Source: Acidobacterium capsulatum ATCC 51196
GTDB lineage: Bacteria; Acidobacteriota; Terriglobia; Terriglobales; Acidobacteriaceae
NCBI RefSeq assembly: GCF_000022565.1
Contig: NC_012483.1
Coordinates: forward strand, 2,046,001-2,110,000
Direction: 5' to 3'
Length of the DNA: 64,000 nucleotides
Below are positions 16,348 to 25,978 of this stretch, piece after piece (position 1 is the first letter of the stretch; each line of letters begins with the position of its first letter). Both the position numbers and the translations under genes were made by a program. A model generated the notes under the pieces. That model made no database searches. It was given only the letters and a program-made list of their open reading frames with translations, and had not been told where the DNA came from.

Positions 16348-17718
16348 ATGGGCCTTTTCTTTGAGGCACCCGTTGCTCACGAAGACACACCTCGCATCTG
16401 GAAGATCGGTGAGCTGGTCACCGAGGCTCGCGCGCAGATTGAGCGCCGCTTTGCGGAACTGCGTGTCGAAGGTGAGATTTCAAATCTTCGCGCCGCACCT
16501 TCTGGCCACCTTTACTTCACGCTGAAAGATGGTGAAGCCCAACTGCCCGCGGTGTTCTTCCGGCGACAGGCATCGCTGTTGCGCTTTCGCCCGCAGGATG
16601 GCATGCAGGTACTGCTGCGTGGACGGCTCACCATCTATGAGCAGCGCGGCCAGATGCAAATGGTGGGCGAAACCATGGAGCCGCTAGGCGCGGGTTCGTT
16701 GCAAGTCGCTTTTGAACAACTCAAAGCAAAACTGAAAGCGCGCGGCCTCTTTGACGCCGAACGCAAACGGCCGATACCAGCCTATCCGCGCTGTGTAGGC
16801 ATCGTCACCTCGCCAACGGGCGCGGTAATTCGCGATTTCTTGAACATTGTGCAGCGGCGTCATGCGGCGCTGCAGGTGCTGCTTTATCCCGCAACGGTGC
16901 AGGGCGAGGGTGCGGCGGCCGAAGTGGCTGCGGGCATCTCCTATTTCAACCGCACGCGTGAGGTAGACGCTATTGTGGTTGCGCGCGGGGGGGGATCGCT
17001 CGAAGATCTCGCGCCCTTCAATACCGAGCCGCTGGCTGAGGCCATCGCCGCATCGGAACTGCCGGTGGTTTCTGCGGTCGGCCATGAAACCGACTTTACG
17101 ATTGCCGACTTTGTCGCCGATCTGCGCGCGCCCACTCCCTCAGCCGCAGCCGAATTGATCACTGCGGCACAGCATCGCGTAGAAGAAGACCTGTCAGCGC
17201 TTTCGCAACGGCTGGAGCGCGCGATGCGCTTTCGCGTGATGCAGGCCCGGCATGGCCTTGACCGCGTGCGTGTCGAGCAAATGACCGTGCGCATGATGGA
17301 CGCGCTGCATCGCCGCCAGCAAAAAATTGATGAACTGAGCGCAAGCGGGGAGCTTGCCATGCGCGGCCGCCTGCAACAGAGCCGCGAACGGCTGGGACTG
17401 GCCCAGCACGCATTGGCACGGCAGGATGTCGTACATCGCCTGCATCCGATGCGCGAACGGCTGGATCGCCAACGCAGTGCGCTCGAACGCGCGGCCCGGC
17501 ACTACCTGAGCCATCGCCGCGAACGCCTGCATGGGATAGAAGGAAAGCTGCGCGCGCTCTCGCCCATGGGCGTGCTGGAGCGCGGCTATGCACTCGTATT
17601 TGACTGCCAGGGACGCCTGGTAAAAAGCGTGGATTCACTGAAACCTGATGAGGAGATGACGACGCGGTTGGCCGATGGAAACGTGACCAGCACCGTGCGC
17701 CGCCTGAACAAAGCATGA
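16348..17718 (+). CDS. xseA: exodeoxyribonuclease VII large subunit
   Basis: Catalytic subunit of the ssDNA exonuclease that degrades both polarities. The N-terminal OB-fold (VEGEISNLRAAPSGHLYFTLKD), the Exo VII domain with VVARGGGSLEDL and SAVGHETDFTIADFVADLRAPTPSAAAEL, and the long C-terminal coiled coil followed by SPMGVLERGYALV are all typical. ATG at 16348 (MGLFFEAPVAHED) gives 456 residues, the family size; in-frame TTG/GTG codons at 16279/16282 would add 22-23 residues and cannot be excluded because no start has a strong ribosome site. The stop overlaps the glmM start (ATGA). The small subunit xseB is not in this window. Confidence 0.92.
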   Translation: MGLFFEAPVAHEDTPRIWKIGELVTEARAQIERRFAELRVEGEISNLRAAPSGHLYFTLKDGEAQLPAVFFRRQASLLRFRPQDGMQVLLRGRLTIYEQRGQMQMVGETMEPLGAGSLQVAFEQLKAKLKARGLFDAERKRPIPAYPRCVGIVTSPTGAVIRDFLNIVQRRHAALQVLLYPATVQGEGAAAEVAAGISYFNRTREVDAIVVARGGGSLEDLAPFNTEPLAEAIAASELPVVSAVGHETDFTIADFVADLRAPTPSAAAELITAAQHRVEEDLSALSQRLERAMRFRVMQARHGLDRVRVEQMTVRMMDALHRRQQKIDELSASGELAMRGRLQQSRERLGLAQHALARQDVVHRLHPMRERLDRQRSALERAARHYLSHRRERLHGIEGKLRALSPMGVLERGYALVFDCQGRLVKSVDSLKPDEEMTTRLADGNVTSTVRRLNKA

Positions 17719-19064
17719 GAAAACTATTTGGAACCGACGGTATTCGCGCTGTGGCCGGAGAGAGCCCGCTCGATGCCGCAACTATTTTTGCCGTGGGCCT
17801 CGCGCTGGCTCACCAGATTACGCGGAACGGCAGCCCCAGACGCGTACTGCTGGGCATGGACACGCGCGAGTCGAGCCCCTGGATTGCGGGCGTGCTCACG
17901 GCTGGCCTGCGCGAAGGCGGCATTGCGGTGGAAAATGCCGGAGCGATCACCACGCCAGCCGTCGCGCACCTCGCCAGAAAGCACGGATTTGCAGCCGGAG
18001 TGGTGATCTCGGCTTCCCATAATCCCTGGCAGGACAACGGCATCAAAATATTCGGCGATGATGGTTACAAATTGCCGGACACGGTCGAACTAGCCATGGA
18101 AGAGGAGATCTTCCGGCGGCTGGAATTGCAAAAGTATCCTGATCCGGCGCAATGCCCCGCTCCTGAGGTGAAGTCAGGCTATCGCGGCGAATACGAAGCA
18201 TTTTTGCGTGAGGCGGTACCGGGCCTCTCACTTCAAGGACTGCATGTGGTGCTCGATTGCGCGAATGGCGCGGCTTCAGCGATTGCTCCCGAACTGTTTG
18301 CCGGGCTCGGTGGCAAGGTGGATTTGACGCATGCTCGCCCCGATGGACGCAACATCAATGCCGAGTGCGGCGCACTGCACCCCAAGGTCGTCGCGGCGGA
18401 AACCAAAGCAGCAGGGGCGGATATTGGCGTTACATTTGACGGCGACGCGGACCGCGTACTCTTTGCCGATGCGCATGGAAATGTTGTGAACGGCGATGCC
18501 ATCCTGCTGTTGGCGGCGCGCGATCTCAAGGCCAGAAAGCAATTGCCGGGAGATGTTGTGGTGGCCACCACCATGTCAAACATGGGTCTTGAGGCAGCGC
18601 TGAAACGCAACGGCATTCGCATGGAGCGCGCGCCGGTGGGCGACAAATATGTGCTGGAACGCATGCGCTCCGAGAAAGCCGCGCTCGGCGGCGAGCAGTC
18701 CGGGCACATTCTCTTCCCTGCCCTCGCCACTACGGGAGACGGATTGCTCACGGCCCTGCTGGTGCTTGAGATGGTGCAGCGTTCAGGCAAACCGCTGCAC
18801 GAACTGGTCGCCGACCTGAAGGTCTTTCCGCAGGTCATCGTCAATGTGAAGGTGCGCGAGAAAAAGCCGCTCGAAGAAATTGCTGCCGTAGCTGAGACGA
18901 TTCGCGAGGCCGAGTCAGATCTGGATGGCCGCGGACGTGTGGTGGTGCGCTACTCCGGTACGGAAGCGCTGGCCCGCGTCATGATCGAAGCTGAAAGCGA
19001 AGCGCTGATGCAAAAGCATGCCGAGAGCATTGCGGGCGCAATTCGCGAGGCGATCGGCATATAG
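17715..19064 (+). CDS. glmM: phosphoglucosamine mutase
   Basis: Converts glucosamine-6-phosphate to glucosamine-1-phosphate for UDP-GlcNAc, peptidoglycan and lipopolysaccharide synthesis. 449 residues, the family length. Visible are KLFGTDGIRA at the N-terminus, the active-site phosphoserine loop ISASHNPWQDNGIK with S101, the metal-binding loop TFDGDADRVLF, the sugar-binding GGEQSGH and the phosphate-binding RYSGTEALARVM. The start overlaps the xseA stop by four bases, suggesting coupled translation. Confidence 0.95.
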   Translation: MRKLFGTDGIRAVAGESPLDAATIFAVGLALAHQITRNGSPRRVLLGMDTRESSPWIAGVLTAGLREGGIAVENAGAITTPAVAHLARKHGFAAGVVISASHNPWQDNGIKIFGDDGYKLPDTVELAMEEEIFRRLELQKYPDPAQCPAPEVKSGYRGEYEAFLREAVPGLSLQGLHVVLDCANGAASAIAPELFAGLGGKVDLTHARPDGRNINAECGALHPKVVAAETKAAGADIGVTFDGDADRVLFADAHGNVVNGDAILLLAARDLKARKQLPGDVVVATTMSNMGLEAALKRNGIRMERAPVGDKYVLERMRSEKAALGGEQSGHILFPALATTGDGLLTALLVLEMVQRSGKPLHELVADLKVFPQVIVNVKVREKKPLEEIAAVAETIREAESDLDGRGRVVVRYSGTEALARVMIEAESEALMQKHAESIAGAIREAIGI

Positions 19065-19094
19065 ACGCCGCTCTGATCGACCGCTGCACAATTT

Positions 19095-19120
19095 CCCAGG
19101 TCCGAACCGGCGGACCTGGG
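19095..19120. terminator. hairpin between convergent glmM and polA
   Basis: CCCAGGTCCG (19095-19104), loop AACCGG and CGGACCTGGG (19111-19120) form a 10-bp perfect stem 30 bp after glmM and 31 bp from the polA stop. There is no T-tract on either strand, so it may be a factor-dependent or bidirectional structure. It is related to the hairpin at 8393-8418. Confidence 0.5.
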
Positions 19121-19151
19121 CACCCCAATCCAAGTTGCCCCGACATACCGG

Positions 19152-21926
19152 CTACTTCAGATCGCGCCAGTTTTCGCCGATGCCGATGTCGGCTACGATG
19201 GGCACCTTCAGCTCAACGACGTGCTCCATCTCGTGCCGTACGAGATCTTCCACCACTTCTACTTCTGCTTCCGGCACATCGAAGAGCAATTCGTCATGCA
19301 CCTGCAGCGTCATCAGCGTTTGCAGGTTTTTCTTCTTGATGCGGGCATCGATGCGAATCATGGCCAGCTTGATCAGGTCTGCCGCAGTGCCCTGCAACGG
19401 AGTATTGACGGCGGTACGCTCGGCAAAGCCACGCTGATTGGCATTGCGGCTCTGAATATCCGGGATGGGCCGCACACGCCCAAAGAGGGTGCGGACGCGC
19501 TGCTCGCGGCGCGTCTGCTCAAGCACGCGGTCAATGTAAGCACGCACGCCCTGGTAGCGCGCGAAGTACGTATCGATATACTGGCGCGCTTCATGTTGAT
19601 CAATGCCAAGCTGCTGCGCAAGCCCGAAGGGCGAGATGCCATAGACGATGCCGAAATTCACGGCCTTGGCGCGATTGCGCGTCTCCTTGTCCATGGCCTC
19701 TGGTGCAACGCCAAAGACTTCCGATGCGGTAAGCGTGTGAATGTCCTGGCCGGTGCTGTAGGCATTGAGCAGCAGTGGATCCTCAGAAAAGTGCGCCATC
19801 AATCGCAGTTCGATTTGAGAATAGTCCGCAGAGAGCAGCTTGCGCCCCGGCGCGGCAATGAAGGCCGCGCGAATCTCACGGCCGAGCGCCGTGCGCACCG
19901 GAATGTTCTGCAGATTTGGATTCGTGGAGGAAAGCCGCCCGGTCGCGGTGCCCACCTGATGAAAGGTGGTATGCACGCGGCCCTGGCTGTCGGCCAGCAG
20001 CGGCAATGAGTCCACATAGTTGGACTTGAGCTTGGCGAGCTGGCGAAACTCCAGCACGAGACGCGGCACATCGTTGTGCGCGGCCAGCTCTTCGAGCACA
20101 TCCTGGGCGGTCGAGATGACTTTGCCTTTGCCGTACTTGAGTGGGCGAGGCAGATTCATCTTGTTGAACAGCACGTCGCCGAGCTGTTTGGGCGAGTTGA
20201 TGTTGAATCGATGCCCGGCCTGCTCATAAATCTGCTGGCTGACGCGATGCATGTCGGCCGCGAGCCGGTCTCCCAGCGCCCGCAGCATCTCTGAGTCGAT
20301 GCGAACGCCGTGCTGCTCCATCGCCAGCAGCACCGGGGCCAGCGGCAGATCAATCTGCTCATAGACCTTCAGCGTGTCTTCGCGCTCCACCTCTTCGCGC
20401 AAGGTGGGCGCCAGCGTGAAGATGGCGTGCGCGGCCTCGGGTAGCTCGTTTTCCCCTGTCTCGCGCAGGGCATGGTTACGAAAACGCGCTGTCACATCAG
20501 AGAGGCGATGCGTGGTGTGCGTGGGGTTGAGCAGGTAGGAGTAAAGCATCACATCATCGACGGCTCCCCGCAGTGCAATGTCCTGCGTGGAAAGCGCGCG
20601 CAGTGTGGACTTGAGATCGTGAACACGCTTGGGAATCGTTGCGTCTTCCAGCAATGGCCGCAGGGTGGAGAGCGGCAGCACGAGCGCGGTTCCTGCCTCG
20701 ACCGCAACACCCAATTGCCACTCTGCCGGGGCTACGGGAGTTGACTCAGGCGTCTCGACGGCGGACTGCTCAAACATGTCGAGCATTGATAAATTCTGCG
20801 CGACGGGCGTAGCATCTGCCTCCTCGACACTCTCAGCATCTGCTTCGCTGAGCTGCGCGGCTTGCGTCTCCTGCACGGGCAATGCAAAGGCAAATCCCTT
20901 CTGGAGCGCGGTCAGAAGAAATGTTTTCACCTGCTCCGGCGATGGATGCGTAAGGTACTCCACCGCTTCTGCTTCTTCGGCGGGCGCGAGTTCCTTGAGC
21001 AGCGATGTGAATTCAAGCTCGGTGAAAAGCGTGCGGCATGCGGCGGCATCGGGCGGCTGCGTGCGCATGGCATCGAGATCGAGAGGCAACGGCACCGCGC
21101 AGTCAATGGTGACCAGCTCTTTGCTCAGCAGAATGTTGTCGCGATTATTCTCAAGCGACTCGCGATACGTTTTGCGCTTCACCTCAGCGGCACGATCAAG
21201 CGCAGCTTCCACGCTGCCAAATTGCTGGATCAGGTCCACCGAGCCCTTCTCGCCAATGCCCGGGGCGCCCGGCACATTGTCAATAGCGTCTCCGCGCAGC
21301 GCCATTACATCAATGACGCGCTCGGGCGGTACGCCCAGAGTTTCGATGACCTTCTCCCGATCAAGCACCAGATTGTCTTTTGCCGGATTGAGGATCTTTA
21401 CCTGCTCGTTGACCAGCTGCATCATGTCCTTGTCGTTGGAGACGACAAAGACCGGATGCCCTTGCGCAGCGGCCTCCCGTGCGAGCGTGCCAATCACATC
21501 GTCAGCCTCAAAGCCCTCGGCCTGCAGAATGGGGATGCGAAAGGCCTCCAGCGCACGGCGGATGTAAGGCAACTGCTGCGCAAGGTCTGCAGGCATTTCT
21601 TCGCGATTGGCTTTGTAGCCGGCGTATTCCACCTCGTCAAATTTCTGCGTCTTCGCATTCCACTTGCGAATGGTGGCCATGGCCTTGGCGCGCTCATCGC
21701 GAAAGACCGGCGCGCTCACGTCAAAGACTGCCGCAAAAAACTCTGGTGCGAAGTCGCGGCGCAGCTTGTTGATCATGTTCACAAAAACGTAGGTGGCCGC
21801 GGTGGGCACACCCGCGCGCGTGGACATAGGGCGCTGCCGCTGCATGGCGTGGTAAGCGCGAAAGATGAACGACATGGAGTCGAGCAGAAAGACGGGGGGC
21901 TTGCCGGATTGAGACGCAGTGGACAC
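19152..21926 (-). CDS. polA: DNA polymerase I
   Basis: Replication and repair polymerase, 924 residues. The 5'-3' exonuclease domain (about 1-300) has LLDSMSFIFRAYHAM, GFEADDVIGTLA, VSNDKDMMQLV and GDAIDNVPGAPGIGEK. The middle domain (about 320-570) is the 3'-5' exonuclease fold, but where active enzymes have FDTETD this protein has GFAFALPVQET, so proofreading is probably lost. The C-terminal polymerase domain has motif A (SADYSQIELRL), motif B (RNRAKAVNFGIVYG) and motif C (LQVHDELLFDV). A low-complexity Glu/Ala segment of about 50 residues sits at the junction (around 355-405). ATG at 21926 is a usual start. Confidence 0.96.
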   Translation of the reverse strand: MSTASQSGKPPVFLLDSMSFIFRAYHAMQRQRPMSTRAGVPTAATYVFVNMINKLRRDFAPEFFAAVFDVSAPVFRDERAKAMATIRKWNAKTQKFDEVEYAGYKANREEMPADLAQQLPYIRRALEAFRIPILQAEGFEADDVIGTLAREAAAQGHPVFVVSNDKDMMQLVNEQVKILNPAKDNLVLDREKVIETLGVPPERVIDVMALRGDAIDNVPGAPGIGEKGSVDLIQQFGSVEAALDRAAEVKRKTYRESLENNRDNILLSKELVTIDCAVPLPLDLDAMRTQPPDAAACRTLFTELEFTSLLKELAPAEEAEAVEYLTHPSPEQVKTFLLTALQKGFAFALPVQETQAAQLSEADAESVEEADATPVAQNLSMLDMFEQSAVETPESTPVAPAEWQLGVAVEAGTALVLPLSTLRPLLEDATIPKRVHDLKSTLRALSTQDIALRGAVDDVMLYSYLLNPTHTTHRLSDVTARFRNHALRETGENELPEAAHAIFTLAPTLREEVEREDTLKVYEQIDLPLAPVLLAMEQHGVRIDSEMLRALGDRLAADMHRVSQQIYEQAGHRFNINSPKQLGDVLFNKMNLPRPLKYGKGKVISTAQDVLEELAAHNDVPRLVLEFRQLAKLKSNYVDSLPLLADSQGRVHTTFHQVGTATGRLSSTNPNLQNIPVRTALGREIRAAFIAAPGRKLLSADYSQIELRLMAHFSEDPLLLNAYSTGQDIHTLTASEVFGVAPEAMDKETRNRAKAVNFGIVYGISPFGLAQQLGIDQHEARQYIDTYFARYQGVRAYIDRVLEQTRREQRVRTLFGRVRPIPDIQSRNANQRGFAERTAVNTPLQGTAADLIKLAMIRIDARIKKKNLQTLMTLQVHDELLFDVPEAEVEVVEDLVRHEMEHVVELKVPIVADIGIGENWRDLK

Positions 21927-22001
21927 GGCTTGAGTCTAATGCAAATGAAGATTTTTCTCCCGCGTCAGCACGTGCCCCCCAGGGCGCTGAGTACAAAAGA
22001 C

Positions 22002-23063
22002 TCATGCCAGAAACATGCAGTCTCCGTAGGAAAAAAAGCGGTAACGCTGCTCCACCGCGTGCCGGTAGGCAGCCAACACAGCCTCACGCCCCGCAAAGGC
22101 ACTCACCAGCATCAGCAGAGTGGACTGCGGCAGGTGAAAGTTGGTGAGCAGCCCCTGCACGATACGGAATTTGTAACCGGGAGAGATAAAAATCTCCGTC
22201 TCACCCGCATGCGGCACGAGCGGCTTTCCATCAGCAACAGTGGCGCAGTGCTCCAACGTGCGCACGGTGGTGGTGCCCACGGCGATGACGCGGCGATTCT
22301 CATGCAATGCGGCATTCACAGCCGCGGCTGTCTCGGGCGAGAGCGTGTAGCGCTCGCGATGCAGGCGGATATCTTCCACCTTGTCGACGCGCACGGGCTG
22401 AAAGGTTCCCAGACCCACGTGCAGCGTGATGTAGGCGGTCTGCACGCCCAGCTCCTGCAGTTTTGCCAGCATCTGCGGGGTGAAGTGCAAGCCCGCTGTG
22501 GGCGCGGCCACGGAGCCCGGCTGCTGGTTGTAGACCGTCTGGTAGCGCTCGCGATCTTCCGGCCGGTCTTCGCGATGAATGTAAGGCGGCAGCGGAATGT
22601 GCCCCACGCGCTCGAGCACGTGGAAGAAGTCGGGGATGGGAGTGAAGCGCAGCGTGCGTTCGCCAAACTCGCCATGCGCGATGATCTCAGCCTGCAGGCC
22701 CTCATTGCCAAAATGAATGCTCTCGCCCACGGGCACCTTACGGCCCGGGCGCACCAGCGCGCGCCACTCCCACTCCGAGATTTGCTCGGTGAGCATCACC
22801 TCGACCTGGCCTGTGGCTTCGTGGCCGGGCTGCGTGCGCAAGCCGGCGCGGCGGCCAAAGAGGCGCGCGGGAATCACGCGCGTATTGTTGAGCACCAGCA
22901 GGTCGCCGGGCCGCAAAAATCCTGGCAGATCAGCAAACATGCGATCCTGCCATGCTCCGGTGGAGCGGTCGAGCGCGAGCATGCGCGAGGCCGCGCGGTC
23001 GGCCAGAGGCTCCTGCGCAATCAAATCTTCGGGCAGATGGAAGTCGAATTCAGAGACGAGCAC
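22002..23063 (-). CDS. queA: tRNA epoxyqueuosine precursor synthase QueA (SAM:tRNA ribosyltransferase-isomerase)
   Basis: Transfers and isomerises the ribose of SAM to 7-aminomethyl-7-deazaguanine in tRNA during queuosine synthesis. 353 residues from the GTG at 23063 (reading as [19 protein letters not shown]). Blocks [58 protein letters not shown] and [17 protein letters not shown] are family hallmarks. The frame is open 33 codons upstream, overlapping the acyltransferase gene, but the family N-terminus favours the GTG. It lies directly downstream of the acyltransferase-like gene on the same strand. Confidence 0.94.
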
Positions 23064-23073
23064 GGTATTAATT

Positions 23074-23781
23074 TTAGCGAGGCGGACGTTGGCGCGCCCG
23101 TCCGGCAGAGGTTGCCTGCAGGTGCTCCTCCGCGCCGAGGCGGGCGCGCTCAAGCGCGTCATTCAACTGGCGGCGGTATTCTTCCAGCGCCGCAGTATCG
23201 GCTTCGGGCGGCACACCGGGGATGGATCGTGCCCAGCTCACCACCACGCGCGAGAAAGGCTTCGGCACAAAGAACCGGTCCCAGGAGCGCATGGTCCAGG
23301 CCTTCTCAGGCAGCAGATAAAAACTGCCGATGGGCGCGCCGGTCATCTGCGCCAGTTTTACCGGGCCGCTTTTGGTCTGGTAGATCGGACCACGGGGTCC
23401 ATCGGCGGTGAAGACAACGGGCTGGCCTTTTGTGAGCACTGAGCCGAGCGCCAGCAGGCCTGCGGCTCCGCCTCGCGAGCTGGAGCCGCGCACGCTCTGG
23501 TAACCGAGATGACCCAGCGTGCGCGCAATCAACTCGCCGTCAAAGCTGCGACTGATCAAAATAGAGCAGCGGAATTTGCGGAAGTACCAGGCGCACAAGA
23601 GCGTGCACTGGTGCCAGAAGCAGAAGATGCCGCTCGCGGGCGGCGTGGCCGGGGTAGCTCCCTCTTCGGCGATGACCTCGAAGCGCAGCGTGACGCCCAC
23701 CAGCGCGATGAGCAGCGCGGTGAGGCGCGGCACGATGGCGATGGCGATGCGCTGGCTAAAAGAAAAGCGGGTGTGGGTCAC
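23074..23781 (-). CDS. DUF374 lysophospholipid acyltransferase-like protein
   Basis: A 235-residue protein with one N-terminal hydrophobic helix ([18 protein letters not shown]) and the acyltransferase fold of the DUF374 group: [11 protein letters not shown] (the catalytic His region), [30 protein letters not shown] and [21 protein letters not shown]. The group is related to PlsC and LpxL-type acyltransferases and is often found near lipid A/Kdo genes; the acyl acceptor is unknown. GTG at 23781 is the start. The end (RARQRPPR) is basic. queA follows within about 10 bp, so the two are likely co-transcribed. Confidence 0.83.
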   Translation of the reverse strand: MTHTRFSFSQRIAIAIVPRLTALLIALVGVTLRFEVIAEEGATPATPPASGIFCFWHQCTLLCAWYFRKFRCSILISRSFDGELIARTLGHLGYQSVRGSSSRGGAAGLLALGSVLTKGQPVVFTADGPRGPIYQTKSGPVKLAQMTGAPIGSFYLLPEKAWTMRSWDRFFVPKPFSRVVVSWARSIPGVPPEADTAALEEYRRQLNDALERARLGAEEHLQATSAGRARQRPPR

Positions 23782-23829
23782 CCGCTTATTGTAGCGATCA
23801 GAGTCGACGATGTTGCCCGGTAAATCCTG

Positions 23830-25080
23830 CTAGCTATACCGCAGCCAGCGCAGAATCTCAGGAATGTTGGGCCGCTTGCCATACATGAGAATGCCGATGC
23901 GGTAGATGCGCGCCGCCAGCCACACCATGGCCCAGATGGAGGCCAGCATCAGCGCAATGGAAAGCGCCAGTTGCCACACCGGCGGCATCTGGGAACAGAT
24001 GCGCAGGTACATGATGATAGGCGTGAAGGGCGGAATGAGCGACATGACGACCGAGAGCGGAGCGTTCGGGTTGGTGATCACGTACGACATCATGAAAACC
24101 GCAATCACCAGAGGCGCGATGATGATGAAGGCAAACTGCTGCACCTCCTGCGATGAGTTGGCCGTGGAACCGAGCGCCGCGCTGAGCGCCGAGTAGAAGA
24201 AGAATCCGAGCAGAAAAAAGACAAGGAAAAAGATCAGCTCCGTTGCGTTGATGCCCAGCGAGCTAAGCCCATGCATGCCGATCTGTGCCGCCAGCCCCGA
24301 ACCACTGACGGCAATGGTCAAAAAGACCCATATCGCCACTTGCGTGAGCGCGGCAGCGCCCACTCCGAGCAGCTTGCCCATCATCAGACTGTCAGCGGGC
24401 GCGCTGGAGAGCAGCACCTCGATGATGCGCGTACCCTTTTCTTCGGTGACCGAGCGCGCCACGTCCGTGCCGTAAAACAGAACGGACACGTAGAGCACCA
24501 TCACCAGCGCATAAATGCCGAAGTAGCTGCGCGTGGCATCCGTCTTGACCGCCACGCCATGTTTGACCTGCAGCATGGAGATATCAATCGGCTTAACAAG
24601 GTCTCGCGCTTCGTTTGCCGCCATCCCCTTCTGCACGAGTTGTTCGCGCACGGCTGCGCGGCCCAGCGCGCTCTCAAGCCGCGCCTCGGCCAGCACGTCT
24701 GACGAGCTGCGCGTGTAGTAGGTTGCGGTTGGTTTGGTCGCTCCCGAAGGGAGTGTCAGCCACAGCACGCCGTCCACCTGGTTGCTGCTGATCTCGGCCG
24801 TGAGCCGCGCGCGATCTGCTTCCGTAGCAGGCGCAACCACCTGGATGGAGGCGGGCGGATGCTCGCCATTCTTCAACTGGTCTTGCATGGTGGCGGCCAG
24901 CGCCGGGCTGTTGGACGCGATGACGATGTGGTTGAGCCCGGTCGCCTTCTTTGAGAGGAGAGCGATAGCGCCAATCATCACCAGCAGCCCGAGCGGCACC
25001 AGAATGGTGGTGATGCGGAAGACCTTGCTGCGCACCCGCTCGATGTACTCCCGTTTGGCAATCAACAGAATGCTATGCAT
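23830..25080 (-). CDS. ABC-2 type exporter permease (NatB-like)
   Basis: About 416 residues. An N-terminal helix (FRITTILVPLGLLVMIGAIALL) is followed by a large extracytoplasmic domain of about 150 residues, then five membrane helices, with VTEEKGTRIIEVLLSSAP, the coupling-helix motif shared with NatB/YhaP-type permeases. The NatAB system of Bacillus is a sodium exporter; other members export unknown compounds, so substrate is open. ATG at 25080 overlaps the end of the ATPase gene by 8 bp, supporting coupled synthesis. It is one of two genes of the exporter. Confidence 0.88.
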   Translation of the reverse strand: MHSILLIAKREYIERVRSKVFRITTILVPLGLLVMIGAIALLSKKATGLNHIVIASNSPALAATMQDQLKNGEHPPASIQVVAPATEADRARLTAEISSNQVDGVLWLTLPSGATKPTATYYTRSSSDVLAEARLESALGRAAVREQLVQKGMAANEARDLVKPIDISMLQVKHGVAVKTDATRSYFGIYALVMVLYVSVLFYGTDVARSVTEEKGTRIIEVLLSSAPADSLMMGKLLGVGAAALTQVAIWVFLTIAVSGSGLAAQIGMHGLSSLGINATELIFFLVFFLLGFFFYSALSAALGSTANSSQEVQQFAFIIIAPLVIAVFMMSYVITNPNAPLSVVMSLIPPFTPIIMYLRICSQMPPVWQLALSIALMLASIWAMVWLAARIYRIGILMYGKRPNIPEILRWLRYS

Positions 25081-25978
25081 CGACGCGGCCTCCCACGGTC
25101 TGAATAAAGATCTCTTCGAGCGATGGCTCGACCAGCTCAAATTTGTAGATGGTGGCGTTCGCGGCGGCAAGATGCAGCAGTTCCTGCGCGCTGGCGCCGT
25201 GCTTCAGTTCTATCTCGACCGAGCCGGGATAGCTTTTGGCCTTTGCAATGCCTTCGTAGCGCAGAAACGCATCGCTGCCCTCGTAGTGCAGCAGCACGCG
25301 GTTGCGCTCATAGCGCGACTTTACCTCGCGCATCGTGCCGGCCAGCACGGCCTCCCCGTTGTTCACCAGGCAGATGGAGTCGCACATCTTCTCCACCTGA
25401 TCCATGCGGTGCGTGGAGAAGAGCACGGCCTTGCCCTGCTTCTTCAGGTCGATGAGCGTGTCCTGCAGCAGCGTGGCATTCACGGGGTCGAGGCCCGAGA
25501 AGGGCTCGTCCATGATGATCAGTTCGGGATCGTGCAGAAGCGTCGCGATGAACTGGATTTTCTGCTGCATGCCCTTTGACAACTCCTCGGTCTTTTTGTC
25601 GGCCGAGCTAAGGATGTCGAGCCGGTCGCACCATGACTTCGCACGCTGCGAGGCGGTCGCCGCCGAAAGCCCATGCAACTGCCCCAGAAAAAGGAGCTGA
25701 TCCATGACCTTCATCTTTTTGTAGAGGCCACGCTCCTCTGGCAGATAGCCCACGCGCTTGAGGCTGTCGCGCGTGAAGAGGCTGCCAAAGAGATTCACCT
25801 GGCCTGTATCCGGCATGGTGATGCCGACCATCATGCGAATGCTGGAGGTTTTTCCGGCGCCGTTCGGCCCCAGCAGGCCAAACATGCTTCCAGGCTCAAT
25901 CGCAAACGACAGATCGCGCACGGCGACCTTGGTGTCATAGGACTTGGAAATGCGGTCTAATGCAACAACTGGCGGCAT
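25073..25978 (-). CDS. ABC transporter ATP-binding protein (NatA-like)
   Basis: About 301 residues from ATG 25978 (MPPVVALDRISKSYD); a GTG at 26014 would add 12 residues and has no better ribosome site. Walker A is GPNGAGKTS, the signature loop is ELSKGMQQK (near-canonical LSGGQ variant), Walker B is LIIMDEPFSGLDP and the switch His is in FSTHRMDQ. A C-terminal extension of about 80 residues (LLHYEGSDAFLRYEG...) is typical of the NatA/DUF4162 group. It powers the adjacent permease, with which it overlaps. Confidence 0.93.
   Translation of the reverse strand: MPPVVALDRISKSYDTKVAVRDLSFAIEPGSMFGLLGPNGAGKTSSIRMMVGITMPDTGQVNLFGSLFTRDSLKRVGYLPEERGLYKKMKVMDQLLFLGQLHGLSAATASQRAKSWCDRLDILSSADKKTEELSKGMQQKIQFIATLLHDPELIIMDEPFSGLDPVNATLLQDTLIDLKKQGKAVLFSTHRMDQVEKMCDSICLVNNGEAVLAGTMREVKSRYERNRVLLHYEGSDAFLRYEGIAKAKSYPGSVEIELKHGASAQELLHLAAANATIYKFELVEPSLEEIFIQTVGGRVDA

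Noticed and set aside
16986-16995. Run of eight G in xseA as a possible slippage/phase-variation site
   Set aside because: It encodes the conserved VVARGGGSLEDL motif, so the run is explained by the protein sequence; both sides are in one frame.
20862-23411. Long plus-strand open frame (849 codons) opposite polA and queA
   Set aside because: It is antisense to two genes with full motif sets, has no recognisable domain, and is rich in Arg, His and Gln as high-GC shadow frames are.
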